Positions 45,066-57,680 of a DNA stretch of 64,000 bases are shown in pieces. Location of the stretch: NCBI GenBank assembly GCA_037157565.1, contig JAZHRO010000012.1, positions 2,382,501 through 2,446,500 on the forward strand, read 5' to 3'. The notes beneath the pieces were generated by a model. The model was not told the DNA's origin. It saw nothing but the letters and a program-made list of their open reading frames with translations, and made no database searches. Position numbers and translations under genes: made by a program. The DNA is from Thalassia testudinum. Its lineage: Eukaryota; Streptophyta; Magnoliopsida; Alismatales; Hydrocharitaceae. The stretch's first letter is position 1. The number at the start of each line of letters is the position of its first letter.

Positions 45066-45513
45066 TGAATCATGGTAAATTGCATCTTCACTCCCTGAAA
45101 TTTAAGCTCAAGAATGATATCCTACAATTGGCACAAGAGATGTCTTAGAAAAAAGAATCCTCACATAAGAGAAGAATGGTATCTTACAATTTGCTAAGAG
45201 TGAAAATTTTATTTTTTTCACCATGGTAAGTGACAAGACTTATAGCATATAGATCTCCACCAGTCAAAATATCTCCTACTAAAACATTCAATGGATGTAA
45301 AATATAAGAAACCATAAGTGACATTATTTAGATAACTGCAAATTACTACTAGTATAAGTTTAAATACATTATATTACCTAATGTTTTAGTCTCAAACTCC
45401 CAGAGCATGTCCTTATCAAGTGCAAGGACAACACCACCACGTGGAATGTAGACATCTTTGGATCACAAGGCAATAGTCTTCAATGGTCTCTATCATAGAG
45501 CAAAATGTAGAAC
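45066..45513 (-). pseudogene. VHA-A: V-type H+-ATPase catalytic subunit A fragment (two exons)
   Basis: The first exon piece (45513-45378) encodes PLKTIAL, a stop, then SKDVYIPRG and ALDKDMLWEFETKTL. The second (45278-45066) encodes VGDILTGGDLYA and, after a decayed stretch, DIILELKFQGVK and QFTMIQ. These match consecutive parts of the non-homologous region of V-ATPase subunit A (PLKTIA..GDVYIPRG, LDKDTLWEF, LTGGDLYATVFEN, DTVLELEFQGVKK, FTMLQ). A GT-AG intron (45377-45279, phase 1) joins them in frame, so this is a DNA-level copy, not a retrocopy. The intact protein hydrolyses ATP to pump protons into the vacuole; here only ~100 residues remain, with a stop and decay. Confidence 0.85.
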
Positions 45514-46168
45514 TTGTTTGAGTGCTTGATTAGTGTGCTATCTCAACCAACACAGACATATATACATTTATACATATGAAAGATCTCAACGTGAATGAAA
45601 AGCTTAAAAGATACAATCTACGTGGAATTAAAATCTTAAGCTTCCCTATAACAGAAACAAGAATAGAGCCAAACCAACAATCAGAACAAAAGTCATTATT
45701 ATAGGCGGGTATATAATCAACAAAACCTTCATTCCATCAAAAATGTTTCCCAAGATTCCTGATCCAAGCTCAACTTAAAGTGGCTACAACTAATACAAAA
45801 GCATATTGGTTCAGGGTATAATGATTCACTTTTTTTTTAAGTTTGTGAATAGGGATCATCTAAAATTTAAGCTTCCTTGAAATTTCAAGACCATAGTTGT
45901 TGGCCACATCTCAAAAGCAATTTTTGTTTGCACCAATTCTGTCAAAGCCTTTGAAAAGAGACTAAACAATATTGAGTTGACATTGCACCTATTTGTAGCC
46001 ATGCCACTCCAGGATATCCAAGTTGTAGGGGAAGAGAGACAGCTTGAATCAATTACCAGATAAAGCTTGCATTTAACTATAATCAAATGACTGACGCACA
46101 TAACAATTGCTGAGCTTGGTCAGCACCTGCCTCAAGATCCACGTTCAGAAATTTTTACATATTGAGGA
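45514..46168 (-). other. Unrecognised segment between gene fragments
   Basis: The part next to the V-ATPase fragment probably represents its intron. An 81-codon minus-strand frame (46101-45856) lies just downstream of the NHX stop; I do not recognise it, and it could be NHX 3' UTR sequence. No strong call. Confidence 0.3.
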
Positions 46169-46713
46169 TCAGTGTTTGGAAGGAGAAGGATCAATTTGGA
46201 TCTCGCTTTGATTTGGCTCAGGAGTTGCATGTGCGCTTCGCTCAATTGGTGAGCCTAGAATAAAGGGTACAAAGTCTTTGCCACCAAATACTAGCCGCAT
46301 GTAAGCATCATCAAATTTCCCCCAGTAATGGACATTGTAAGTAAGCAATGTAAGGAGTAACTCGAGACTGCTCGGTTGGGCAATATTCTGGTTCCGTGCT
46401 TCAGAATCGCATCCATTCTCAACTAGTGGTGATAGTAATGGCCTCAGGCTTCCAACATCTGATGAAATACTATTTGTGCATGCCAGGGTCCCCGACAATA
46501 GAAGCCTCAATAGAGGCTTAGTTAGCAAACCAAAGACCACATTGGTGAATAGGGCAACGGTTATGGTACTGGTGATCATAACTGCATTTGCTGGCAACTG
46601 AGTATAACCAGACTTGGTGAATTGATTGTAGGCAAGTGCCATTGACACAACTTGTCTCAAAAGACTAGCGCACCAAATTGTGACCCATAAATAACATCAA
46701 TTGATTCACTTAT
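46169..46713 (-). pseudogene. NHX: Vacuolar Na+(K+)/H+ antiporter (NHX) C-terminal fragment
   Basis: From 46713 on the minus strand, after an acceptor-like TGTGCAG, the copy reads ISESID, a frameshift, then TIWCASLLRQVVSMALAYNQ, NAVMITSTITVALFTNVVFG, LLTKPLLRLLL, YWGKFDDAYMRLVFGGKDF and FVPFILGSPIERS before the stop at 46169. This matches the C-terminal part of plant class-I NHX exchangers (SEKI..IWWAGLMRGAVSMALAYN, NAIMITSTITVVLFSTVVFG, RQFDDAFMRPVFGGRGFVPF, PGSPTER). It covers the last membrane segments and cytosolic tail; the ion-transport core is absent. With the frameshift and missing N-terminus it is not functional. Confidence 0.9.
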
Positions 46714-47782
46714 CTGCACATACATTGATAGACATAAGTCTGTGATGTTAGTTAATCCCAATTATCACATACATTGATATATAAGTCTATTTTTTTATCT
46801 ACTTAAGACTAGATCTTGCTGGGGTTAGTTTGAGATTCCTTTCTTTCTTTTCTTTTTTGGCATGAACCAAGATAACCACAGAGAAAACATAAAAGTATAC
46901 TCTGGTTATGGATAGTAAAAGTATAGGAAAATACAAACTAGAAAATAAATGAAAAATTAAGCATCATTTTGAGTGGCATGAAGGATCTGATTATAGTTCA
47001 TTTTTAAAATGGTACGTAAATGTCTGTACAAGTTCCAACCCTCTTCTTGGCAATGCATTCATCTGTAAGGTTCTAGAATTTTCAACAGCAACAAAACCAA
47101 CAGTTGGAAGTGATGCATCCGAGACAGGCTCAATTTCAATTAAGGTGAAGTCAAATGCTCTACTTCTGCACCAAGTATACCTTTTTTTTTTGAAAATGGA
47201 AAAATATCTTCTCTGCTTTTCTGGAAATACAATGAATGTGAAAGGATCCATTATCATTCTAAATGACATCTTTTAGATTGCTGCCTAAAAAACCCAACAC
47301 AGGGCAAAAGAATTCATGTAGGATGAGCTCCACATAAACAAATATCTTACCATTCTCAAGAGTTTTTATCTCTAAGCCTCCATGTTTTAATAGCCTATCA
47401 TCTCCAAAAACCTAAAATTTTTTTCAGAAAGAGATACAGATATAAAGCAATGCCCTGTGCTTTATACAGGGTAAAATAAGGGATGGTTTGTCTAAATCAG
47501 CTCTATAATGAGTAGAGCCGAGAATATAACCAAAAACTGAGGCCTAATAGGACCATATTTGTATTTGTGTACAAGAGTGTAGCCGTAGGCACTTTGTAGA
47601 CACCAAATTTGATACCAGAGACCAATCATGCGGGCTAACCCACTGCTGTCTGCCAACCTTCAGAAGGCATCTCCAGATTCTTGGCAAGCCATCCACACCA
47701 AAGGGATAAAGGACTGACAGTTGGGTGAATCGAAGACAGCCTTCCAAGTGTATACAAACAGCTTTGCTTCTTAATCCATCCT
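46714..47782 (-). other. Unrecognised segment, includes carrier 3' UTR
   Basis: The part just below 47783 is the 3' flank of the carrier relic. A 92-codon minus frame (47269-46991) contains SLPTVGFVAVENSRTLQMNA; I do not recognise it, and it may be an exon piece of another captured gene. Nothing else is supported. Confidence 0.3.
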
Positions 47783-48610
47783 TCAATCAAGGTCAAGAGT
47801 TTTCTCCATGACCTCATAACCCAGATAAGTGATGCTTGCAGAAGGGATGACTCTGAGAAGATTTGGAAAAAGTCCTTTGCAAAATCCAAAAAACCTTTCA
47901 TTTTTAAATGTCCTCTGAAATACATCATTCCCTTGTATGCTTCTCTGGTTGTGGTATTCTGTGCTTGCATTCCTGTTCAAACCACTTGTAATGGATATAC
48001 ACAAGTTGTTCCAAGTACTCCAGAAATAGTTCCACAACCCAACTGCACAAGAGGACTAGGCTCACCGTCTTTCAAGATATGTTTTCTAGAGAAGTCCTTC
48101 AAAGTTTCATAGGCTATAAGATCTATGCCTCTGCATAAGGAATGATGCCAAGAAGGGAGGGAACAACTCTGTAAAATGCTTGAGGCCCTTTGTGGATTCA
48201 TGTCTCAAGACAAAGTAGAAAATTTTGGAACCTTTCCCCCCTCACAGACATGAGTTTACAGTTGTGTCTTTATCGGATCCATTGAATAAATACAGTTCTG
48301 TGCAACTGCACCTGCAAGGCCGACAACAATGAGGTGACCAGATGCACCGATATCACTCTTGTCCTCCCCTCTCTAGCTAACAATGATATTTTTCAGCATC
48401 TCATGTGTAAAATCTAATGGCACTCTCAGGTGCAACTTTCATCACATTCAGACCATTCCCTCGAAAGAATCCCAAGAAATGCCCTTCTTTCCATGTCTAT
48501 TTAATTGCAATACTTGGATGACAGAAAAAGTTGCGGAAAAAACTCTCTGCCTTGGGCATTTTGTTATCCTCTACTAGAGGCTTTGAAAAAGGCCTCCTTG
48601 CTCCAATCTC
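47783..48610 (-). pseudogene. Mitochondrial ATP-Mg/Pi-type carrier (SCaMC/APC) relic
   Basis: Read across frames on the minus strand, it gives [146 protein letters not shown] and a C-terminal LDLD stop (47783). The order and the carrier signatures (PxDxxKTxxQ-like) match the second and third repeats of plant calcium-dependent mitochondrial carriers, which exchange ATP-Mg for phosphate. At least five stops or frameshifts break it, and the N-terminal EF-hand part is missing. No introns are evident, so retrocopy origin is possible, unlike the V-ATPase piece. Confidence 0.9.
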
Positions 48611-50848
48611 AAGGAGATCTAAGACTCTTCTTTCACAACCCAAATTTACATCATCACAATTTGTAGTAAAGCTGCAACTATGAAGTAATCATGCAAAAGA
48701 AACCAAAAAATGCATAAAAGAGATAATACGGATAACTATCAAAATCAAGATAAACAAGTTAAAGAAGTAATAACTATTAAACTACATAAACACACACACA
48801 CACACACACACACATACACCCAAAAAAAAAAAGGAAAACAAAAAAAGAAAACTATCAAAAATCTTCTTCCTTCTTAAGGACAAGCTTTGCGGGTGAAAAT
48901 CTCTTCACATAAGATTTAGGGATAAAAAAATTTTTTAGAAAAGGTCCTTTCAGAAAGCTAGTAATTAAAAGCACTAGCACTTAAAATAATGTGACAAATA
49001 CTTCAATTGGAACAAGAACGTCATGTAATGTTAAAATTCAAGATTAGAAACACCATCCAATCTGTAGATGAAGAAGCATAAAGTAATTCAAAGCAATAAA
49101 ATACACACAGACATACACATTCACAACTTCACATTATAGTTCATACTCACATTGGAGTGTGAGAAGATTACAAAGACAAGTGACCTGGAAACATCCAAAG
49201 CAATACAAAGCAAAAGCTTCGTAAGAATTTCTTAATGTCACATACAACAAAAATCCTTGCATTCCATAAGGGAATTATCTACATAAAAGCACAAATTGCC
49301 TCATTTCAATCATCTGAGTTCTGGACTATGAATGTTGCAAAATTTTCGTATATCCCTTCCTAGAGCACTTATAAATGAAGCATAGTTTTGTGCTAAATTA
49401 TGCAAAGCAGAAATAATACTTATAGTTAGAGGCTAGCCTTTCAATGGAATTCCACTAACACTTTGGTTCAACCCTGTATAGAAAGATTGGCCTATCACAC
49501 CAAAACGTACAAATTATTTCCCAAAGAACATTCCCCTATTTTTTTCGTGAGTTAGAACACTTCTCTATATGGGAGATATCAATCTCAGAATATCATTAAA
49601 CAAAAACAAGGGACCCAAGAGACATTAAAAAAATGTGGAAAACAATTTTTAATAATAGGGAGAAAAACTGAATGAGGTTTTTTTTTTAACAATTCCAAAA
49701 ATCTATCACAAGAAGATATATTTTCCCACAAGAATGTGTTCGACAACCAAAACTAGTTTCATGCTAAACAAACACTCATTTGACAAAGCACAACACCAGT
49801 ACATTGTCACAACCAAATAAACCACCCACTCCTACAACTAAAGGTGTTAGTTTTTTATATTATATAAAAACTCATACTCATACCTTAGGAAAATTATAAG
49901 CTGTTAGCATTTTTTTGAGAGAAAATAGGAAGAGTACCGACATTCAAGAGTCACCCAAATCCATTAAAAATAAAGGTAAATACAATCAGCATAGGATGGT
50001 ATGGTTTGAAAGCCACACAAAACTAGGTTCCACCCACTCCCCCAAAGAAAGAATAATAACCGACTTCACAGTCACACTACAAAGAACATGTAAAAGACCA
50101 TAATGAAAAAAATTCCTACTTGTTATTGGCATGACAATGGAAAAAGAATCTTATTTCCAGAATCTCATTTCCAAAAGTTCAACAACTAATCAGAAGATTC
50201 TTTTTTCCATTAAAGTAAGAAAATGTACCAACACGGATACCATACTGAGAGATGGACAAACCATAAGATTTTGCGGCTTGATATCCCTGTGGCACATATC
50301 AAGGCTTCCACATAACACTTGGGAGCATTTTAATTTCAAAGACCACTTACTAATGCAATTAAAATAGCTCTATGTCTTACATGGAATACAACTCCAAATT
50401 ATCCATGCCTAACGACTCTCAAAGCCATATAGCTGATGGTTAGCAACCAAAGCCACAAATTATGACCTGTATCCAAATGGGAATACATAACAAGTGCCAA
50501 AAATTATTTAGCAGTAGATTTCCTTCTAGATTTAATCTAGGAAAGCACGTTAATAGTAGATAATTGCAAGAACATAAATTGACCAAAGTGTTTGATGCTA
50601 TCTCATGTTGGAACAGATTTTGCAAGAACATAAATTGACCAATGCTATAGAGATGTATGAATACAAGTGTTCACATACGTGATACAACTTTGATGACAAA
50701 AGGAAAGAAAGAAAACGAAAAGCATTTGTGAAAAGTGCCCTGCGATTAATACATAAATGGGTGATAACAATCATAGAGGAATAGTGGTGAACGAAGATAA
50801 GCAAACACATATCTTACATATCTCCAACTATCTATCTTCTATCATGTA
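48611..50848. other. AT-rich stretch without recognised gene; CA microsatellite
   Basis: A (CA)12 tract lies at about 48790-48814. Short open frames on both strands (49915-50103, 50131-50367, 50440-50810) resemble no protein I know and lie in AT-rich DNA. Nothing else is supported. Confidence 0.45.
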
Positions 50849-50856
50849 ATCGTATA

Positions 50857-51010
50857 CATGATTTCAAATATTGTCGATATATCGGCGATATATTGGTATC
50901 GCCGTAAATAAGCATATCAATATGAGGTGCAATGTCTTTTTACCATGATATCGGTGATATATCGCCGATATCGCTGATATATAGAAGATATATCGCCGAT
51001 ATCTGCACTG
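50857..51010. repeat. Left hAT end with palindromic subterminal repeats
   Basis: TIR at 50857-50873, then repeated ATATCGGCGATATAT, GATATCGGTGATATATCG and GATATATCGCCGATATC motifs to about 51003. The right end (56376-56455) carries the same motifs. These are probable transposase-binding sites, which in hAT elements are subterminal. Confidence 0.8.
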
Positions 51011-52449
51011 TTCATGACACATGTATCGTGGATTCATGATTTCTCGTCGTTGTCGAATTGTTTGTAATATATGCAACTATGGCTGTGTGGCACTGTGCAG
51101 GTCATGCGAATTATAAAAAACATGACGAACTAAATTATAAAAAATACATAAAATATTAATCGATGAAATAATTCTTCGATCGGCTGACATGCTTGTAAAA
51201 ATTCAATAAAAAACCTCTAAATTCACATGAATCATGATTTGCACCCACCCACAATGCACACCATCACCGACACTGCGACACCCACCGACGGATTGAGTAA
51301 CAAAAATCTCATAAAAAATTCAATGCTTCTGACTGCCTATAAATTTCGATGGAAGCACGACTCACATCACAACTCACAATTCACAACTCAAAAATTTAGT
51401 GAGTCAGTGTGAGTCGGTGTTAGTGACTATAAGACTGTGAGAGTTGTAAGTCAGTGTTTGGTAAGTTCATTTTTTTGCAAAAGCCATAAGCGCAAGGTTT
51501 TGAACTTTTGGTTACAACTTTCAGGTGAGTACCCAATACCCATTAATCTCTACTAGTAACATCAACGTGATGATCATACAGAAGAATGTGATGCATAGTT
51601 GCTTTATGAGATTATTATTATTAAGCTTTATGAAACATAATATTCGTTATTTTAATAATCTCATAAAAGCTTTATGTAAGCGGATGCAACTTGCTTACAA
51701 TAATATGGTGATTGTCATTTTATTGTTAATGTTCTTACTCCCTTGTAGTCCATCAAATATGTCAACTTTAGAGTTGTACAATGACTCATGCTTTGTATAT
51801 AATAATACTCCTCATGCTTGTATAGTTGCATAATACTCCCCATGTTTTGTATAGTTGTCCTATAATAAGGGTAACCTGACGAAACAATATGTCAATAACG
51901 ACAACAATCAAGTGGTCTTCATGAGGCCCAATTGTAATCAAGTGGTCACGAGGCCCCAAAATTCATATTTTTAAAATTGTCAAAATAATATTGAAACTTG
52001 AAATAGACACTTAAAACCTCAATTGAAAATTTACCACAATTCTACTAGACTACTACTACTACCCAAGCCTAAAAAAAAGTAGATGCATAAACTAGGTTGG
52101 AAACTTGGAAGTTTGAAACTTGGATACTTGTCTAAGTTAGATTATACTTAATGGGCTCATTCCGGGACCTTATCTACCTAGACCAACCGGTGACAAGACG
52201 GGCCGATGCAGTAATCGCATTAACCTCTAGTGGTATCCCACCGTGCAGGGTGTCCTAGGGGGTCCCACCCATTTGGCCGGCCAGGTAATTTAAGGGCCAA
52301 GATAATCTAATTGAGGCTAGTACGGCTTAGATTATGACCAAATTCCAAATGATCATGCTTTACCTTTTAACCTCAATTACTATTCATTTCAAGATTATTC
52401 ATGTTAGTTAAATTGTGCTAGATTTTTGCCATATAATGGTAGTTCAATC

Positions 52450-55400
52450 ATGTCAGGGTCAGGTCACTCTCATGAGGATGTTGGAGAAATTGGGTGGAAT
52501 TATACTACTCCCATAAATGGAGACAAATCGAAGCCACAATGTAACTTTTGTGATAAAAGGATGATGGGAGGAGGCATCATAAGGTTGAAACAACACTTGG
52601 TAGGTGGATACAAAAATGTAGCCAAGTGCAGAAATGTACCTGAACAAGATAAGCTATTAGTGCTAGACAGTTTAGAGGGAAGGAAAACAAAAGGCAAGGA
52701 GAAAGCAAGGAGAGAGGAGATGTTTTAAGAGAGAATGTGGGGAAAAGAGTACACTGAAATAGATGACTCGAATGATGATTCAGATATTCAGTATCATAGT
52801 GATTGTGAAACTCCTGGACAGAGATGGCCATATAGGAATGCTATTAGAGAATCTGTAAGGAGTGAACGTGAGAGGCGAGAAGAAGAAGAATTTGCCCGTA
52901 AGAGACCTTTTTATGAGAAAGGAGGTGGAAGTGCCTGTATCAGCATCCCTAACTATCCTACAAAAAAACAAAGGGGTATAGAATTTCAGAGATCAACTAG
53001 CATGAAATATATTCCTAGTCAGGATAAGAAGCAAAAGACCATCAAGGAGATGTTTGGGAATGTTAGAGAAAGGGTGGGGAAGGCCATTTCTAAACTCTTT
53101 TTTGCACATTCCATCCTAGCAAATGTAGCAAATGGACCATTTTTGCAGCATACTGTGGATGAGATTGTCTAAGGAGGAACAGGGGTAAAGGCTCCTACCA
53201 CACATGAGATAATGAGCAAGTACTTATATATGCACAAGGATGACATTAACAACTGCATAAATGGATTGAAAAGGATATGGGCAGATTATGGTGTGTCCTT
53301 AATGTGTGATGGGTGGACCAATTTCACCAGAAGGAAAATAATAAATTTCCTTCTTTATTGTGATGGGAAGACTATCTTCTTAAAATCTGTGGATGTGTCT
53401 GATCAAGTCAAAGATTACAAGTACATATACCATTTAATAGTGAACATTGTTAAGGAGGTTGGACCTGAACATGTGGTCCAAATTATTACCGATAATAGTA
53501 GTAATATTACGAAGGCTGGCAAGAAATTAATGAAGTCTAGCAAGTATACAGTTTTTTGGACTCCTTGTGCAGCCCATTGCATTGATTTCATTCTTAAGGA
53601 CTTTGTAAAGAGGAAGGCAATAAAGAACCTTGTTCAAGATGCACGGTCAATCAACAGTTTCATTTGCAATCACTCACATATCTGGCAATGATGAGGCAGT
53701 TTTGTAAGACTGAACTTGTAAGACCAACCATCACTCGGTTTGCAATAAATTACATCACATTGCAAAGTTTTCTATATAACAAAGTTGGATTGAAGATGTT
53801 TATCTCGGATGTTTGGTATGCAAAGAAAGAGAGCAGAACAGAAATCAGGAAGAATGTGGAGGGATTGGTGACCTCCATAAATTTCTGGGATAGCTGTTCA
53901 TGGGTTGTGAAGAGAATGGAACCTGTTGTGATCGTGCTAAGGATGGTTGATAGTGATAAAAAACCAACCTTGGAAAGTATTTATGCAGCCATGGAAATAA
54001 TGAAGCAAAAGGTCAAAGAAAATGCTGGGAGGTTAGCTCGCCAATACATGAAGATAATTGATGAGAGATGGCAAGACCTACTCTCGCATCCGCTTCATAA
54101 AGCTAGTATGAAACTATGAATTTATTAGTTGTACATTGTAGTAAACTACCAGTGATTTCTCTTAAATCGTAATTTTGCAGCATATTATCTCAACCCAAAA
54201 TATCACTATAAGTATGGACTTCGTAGTGATAATGAGCTCCTCAAAGTGGTAAAACAGTTATCTGTAAGCTTGTAAAGGACGTACAAGAACAAACAACTTA
54301 TATGAATGAGGTGAATGTGATAAATCATAAATTACACTATACTTTCTGGCAGTTTTGCCAAAGTGTAAAGTGTTAGCCTATTACTACTTACACATTTGAT
54401 TTATTAATTGAAATTTAAGATCATTTAGTATTACAGATAAAATATTTCAAAAATCAGTTGCTATCTTTCGGGACAAACATTGCCACACATGCCTAAAATA
54501 GAACTCTTCCTGATATTGTTGTCTATGATTTTATGAAATTTGAATATATTTCACATACTTCACGACAGGTTACATGAATTCGTTTTTATTTTTTTATTAT
54601 AGCTGAATGGTGGCATTTGCATGCCACGGATGCTCCACACCTTCGTCGAGTTACTGTCAAAATTTTATCTCAAATGGCATCAATAGGAGGTTACGAAAGA
54701 AATTGGAGTACCTTCAACTTAATTCACTCATAGAGAAGAAATCGCCTCAGTAGTGACAAGTTGATGGACTTGATATTCATGCACTACAACATCAGATTAA
54801 AGATGAAGCATATACGAGAAGAAGAAAATAAGGAAGACTATATGGACCCAATAGATGTGGCTTATCTTTTTGGTGACACAGAAGACAAAGATGTTTTACA
54901 AGAATGGTTGAATAGCAATAGAGAACCATTACTTGACAAAAATTATGGTCCCGATCCAAAGATAGCGTAGAAAATGGGGGCAGATGTATTTGAATTTACA
55001 CGTAGTAGATCTGGCAAAAGAGTAATCCATGGCCTTGAAATTGATAAGAGTACAGAGGAAGATTCGCTACCTTCAAGAGAAACACAAAATGATGATGATG
55101 ATGATGACGGAGATGATGATGCAGCGATGGTTGACGAGCAACAGGAAGAAAGTAGTGGTGGAGGAGATGAAGAATATCATCATCAAGGTCCTAGTAGAAA
55201 GGATACCCAACATGAATACACACAAAAATATACAAATATACATGGAGATCCCGTACCAAATCCATCTTATGACTATGACGCAGGGACAGGCCCGACAGGG
55301 TATGGGTATGCCTCAGGCCATTCTATGATGTCCATCGATGATTTAAGTTCATCAGTGGGATCTCTTAATCTGGCGTCGGAATCATTCTTTGGAGGTGGCC

Positions 55401-55471
55401 CAGGATCATCATCATTAAGTTATTATGGTGGCTACGGATCTCATTACACCAGCCCTCAGTACCAACCCTAA
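52450..55471 (+). pseudogene. hAT transposase (BED finger, DUF659, hAT dimerisation)
   Basis: ATG 52450 opens a BED-type zinc finger (C31, C34, H49, C60), which binds the element ends. Stops follow at about 52726 and 53170, each probably a former CAA. The DUF659/RNase-H-like core (53212-53690) shows two putative catalytic Asp: CDGWTNF and IITDNSSN. A 1-nt frameshift near 53680 leads to the next part (to 54105). A GT-AG intron at 54106-54180 joins HKA to TYYLNPKYHY. After a decayed part, the C-terminal dimerisation block follows an acceptor near 54602: WWHLHATDAPHL, GGYERNWSTFNLIH, a stop, RRNRLSSDKL, HYNIRL. A Trp-to-TAG stop is at about 54968, then an Asp-rich and Gly/Ser/Tyr-rich tail. Inactive. 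Confidence 0.92.
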
Positions 55472-56108
55472 GATGAGGCGCAAAGTTCATTTAATTACTT
55501 CTCCAGCTACACCAGCCCTGCATCTTATTATGATTCCTCATATGGTTATGGGCATGATGGTCGCCACTAAAGCAATACCCAAAGTAATCCTGCATCTGCA
55601 AATTATGGCTATAGGGTTTTCCCTGAGTATTTTGCATCTCATGGTCCTCAACAATTTTCTTATCAACCTTCCCACTCAGGTGCACCACTTCATCCTCGAC
55701 CACCATGAAGTTCATCGATGAGACAGCGTAAACCCTGTGAATCATCAGATTCTACACTGAAACGAGGTGGTTCTACCAAATCCACAGATTCAAAAGGACA
55801 TTGAGATGAGTCTACTCAGAATCAGGGTAGATCTAGAACTAGAAGCAGGGGTAGCTCGTCTGACAATCACAGTTGATATCCACGTCTTGGAATACTTTTC
55901 TATTATAGTAATGAAGACTATCAACGATACATTAATGAATACAATACTTGATATAGTTACATGGCATTGGAATCATACTGTGAATATATTAGAGTGCTAC
56001 AAATCGAGGAAGATAATCGGAGGAGAGATATCGAACCAGGTCGAAGCTGAACCTGGTATTGATTTGGTGGCATTAGCTGGTGCTTCTGTACTTGATGTGG
56101 TCAATTGA
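55472..56108 (+). pseudogene. Decayed C-terminal tail of the hAT transposase
   Basis: After the stop at 55469 (a CAA-like position), the same frame continues with YFSSYTSPASYYDSSYGYGH, several stops, and SSDNHS; a shifted frame (55767-56108) reads on to DVVN. The composition (Ser, Tyr, Gly) continues the tail, so the ancestral protein probably extended to about 56050-56110. Confidence 0.5.
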
Positions 56109-56375
56109 TACTCTAACACTATTTATATTTCATTTTTTTGTGAGTAACATTACTATGAACATTTTATAATTATTATCATGTTCTATACACCTTTTCAATA
56201 TATGACTTTATCGATATGCAAGTAGTGCATTTCTATTATGTTTTCATTCAAAATTTATGATTTTCGTCTTTTAGGCATTTCTTCATGATGTATTAGTTAA
56301 TAAAATGTTAATTTTCATAAAATTTGTGACATTTTAGGATATTTTAGACCTTTTTGAATGATTTCCTCGAAATTC

Positions 56376-56455
56376 ACCGATATCAGCGATATATCTCCGA
56401 TATATCCCCTTTTTAACTTGTCGATACGATATCGATATCGATATTTAAAACCTTG
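56376..56455. repeat. Right hAT end with palindromic subterminal repeats
   Basis: Holds ACCGATATCAGCGATATATC, CCGATATATCCCC and CGATATCGATATCGATATTT ending in AAAACCTTG at the TSD. It is the inverted counterpart of the left end. Confidence 0.8.
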
Positions 56456-56463
56456 ATCGTATA

Positions 56464-57680
56464 TCTTTATCTAAATGCTTAGGAAAACATTATAGAAGTT
56501 AAGGAAAGCAATAGGCTTGTCCATTCAGAGAGGTTGGCATGTTTTAACAAGCACATACATTCTGACAAAGTGCAAAGAAAGGGCAAGTTATGGGCATGAT
56601 ACTAATTCTAATCTTCAACCTTTTGTTTTTTTCCTGGCATTTCTCATTATAAGTGATGTGGAGAATTTGATTGAGAAGATGTGGTTCTGGGCATAACAGA
56701 AGGCTAAAGAAGGGGAGATGGACAAAGCTAACGCCTAACCTAGAAAATAAGAAAAAATTACTTTTCAAATCCTGATGGAAATTTTGGATTTATCATGGAA
56801 CTTTTATTTATTCTTGTAGCATGTGGTTGTCTCAAGATGTCAACTTCTAATGTGACTACAAAAAAATAATTAATTGCTCAAGTAACATTTTAGGGATCTT
56901 AGAACACTCAAATTTTAAAGTGGCCATAAAATCGACAAGAAGAGATGTTACTGTTTGATTCTTATTTGATAGGTGCCAGAAATATCATCTATTGATAATT
57001 TCTTGTTAGCTATATTTTAGTCTAGCATAAGGGGGAAAAAAATTCCATCTGCCTTCTCCAAGATAGTGCCAAGGCCCTTGCATTAAAGAATATTAATAGA
57101 AAGCATATATTACCTCGAGGCTTTAGATCAAGGCCAAAAGTATGGTAGGAACTTCAGAGCATCCTCCATCTTAATTTCCATAAAACTGTAAGTCAAAGGG
57201 AAAATAAATCCTAAGAACAACTTAAGCTTCCTTCATTCTTGTGATCAAATCCCAAAAATTGCATTTTCCCTTGGTAAGCCTACATCACTTCATTGTGAAA
57301 TTTCTCATTTAACAATTTCATTTACATTTTCAATAATGGTTTCCATACCTATTCCTTGGAAAAAACTAAAAGGGCACGATCCCTCAATGGTTGAATTGGA
57401 TCTGACAACATCTCAATGAAAATGGAGCTTCAAGCCAGCTAATCATATGAAATAGAAAATTTGGTGGATAACTGACTTGGTCCTCTTTCCCTCTAAAATT
57501 ATCAAACTTCGCACACCTAGCATGGGGATTAAAGTTTGATTTACCAGTTCTAGCAGGTCAGTGGATCAAACTGATATTTTATAATGACTGTCAAGGTAAG
57601 ATAATTGGACTAGGGGAATTTTCTGCTAATTTTTTTAAAAGAAAATTTTAACAACTGAAGTTCGTGGTTATCTCCTGATC
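56464..57680. other. No gene recognised (CACTA interior)
   Basis: AT-rich sequence with no credible reading frame; the minus frame at 56544-56768 matches nothing I know. Possibly introns or UTRs of the captured genes. Confidence 0.4.

Larger units (their letters stand above)
50857..56455 (+). mobile_element. Complete, inactive hAT transposon
   Basis: 5599 bp bounded by an exact 8-bp TSD ATCGTATA (50849-50856 and 56456-56463), the hAT hallmark. The imperfect terminal inverted repeats read CATGATTTCAAATATTG on the left and CAAGGTTTTAAATATCG on the right (reverse complement). Both subterminal regions are crowded with GATATATCG/CGATATATC palindromes. The element encodes a hAT transposase in the plus direction that is now broken. 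It inserted into the candidate CACTA element. Confidence 0.95.

Noticed and set aside
47783..48610. A functional mitochondrial carrier gene
   Set aside because: Several stops and frameshifts and no N-terminal calcium-binding half.
55029..55328. Met/Ile-rich frame overlapping the hAT tail
   Set aside because: Shadow of the Asp-rich GATGAT repeat in the transposase frame.
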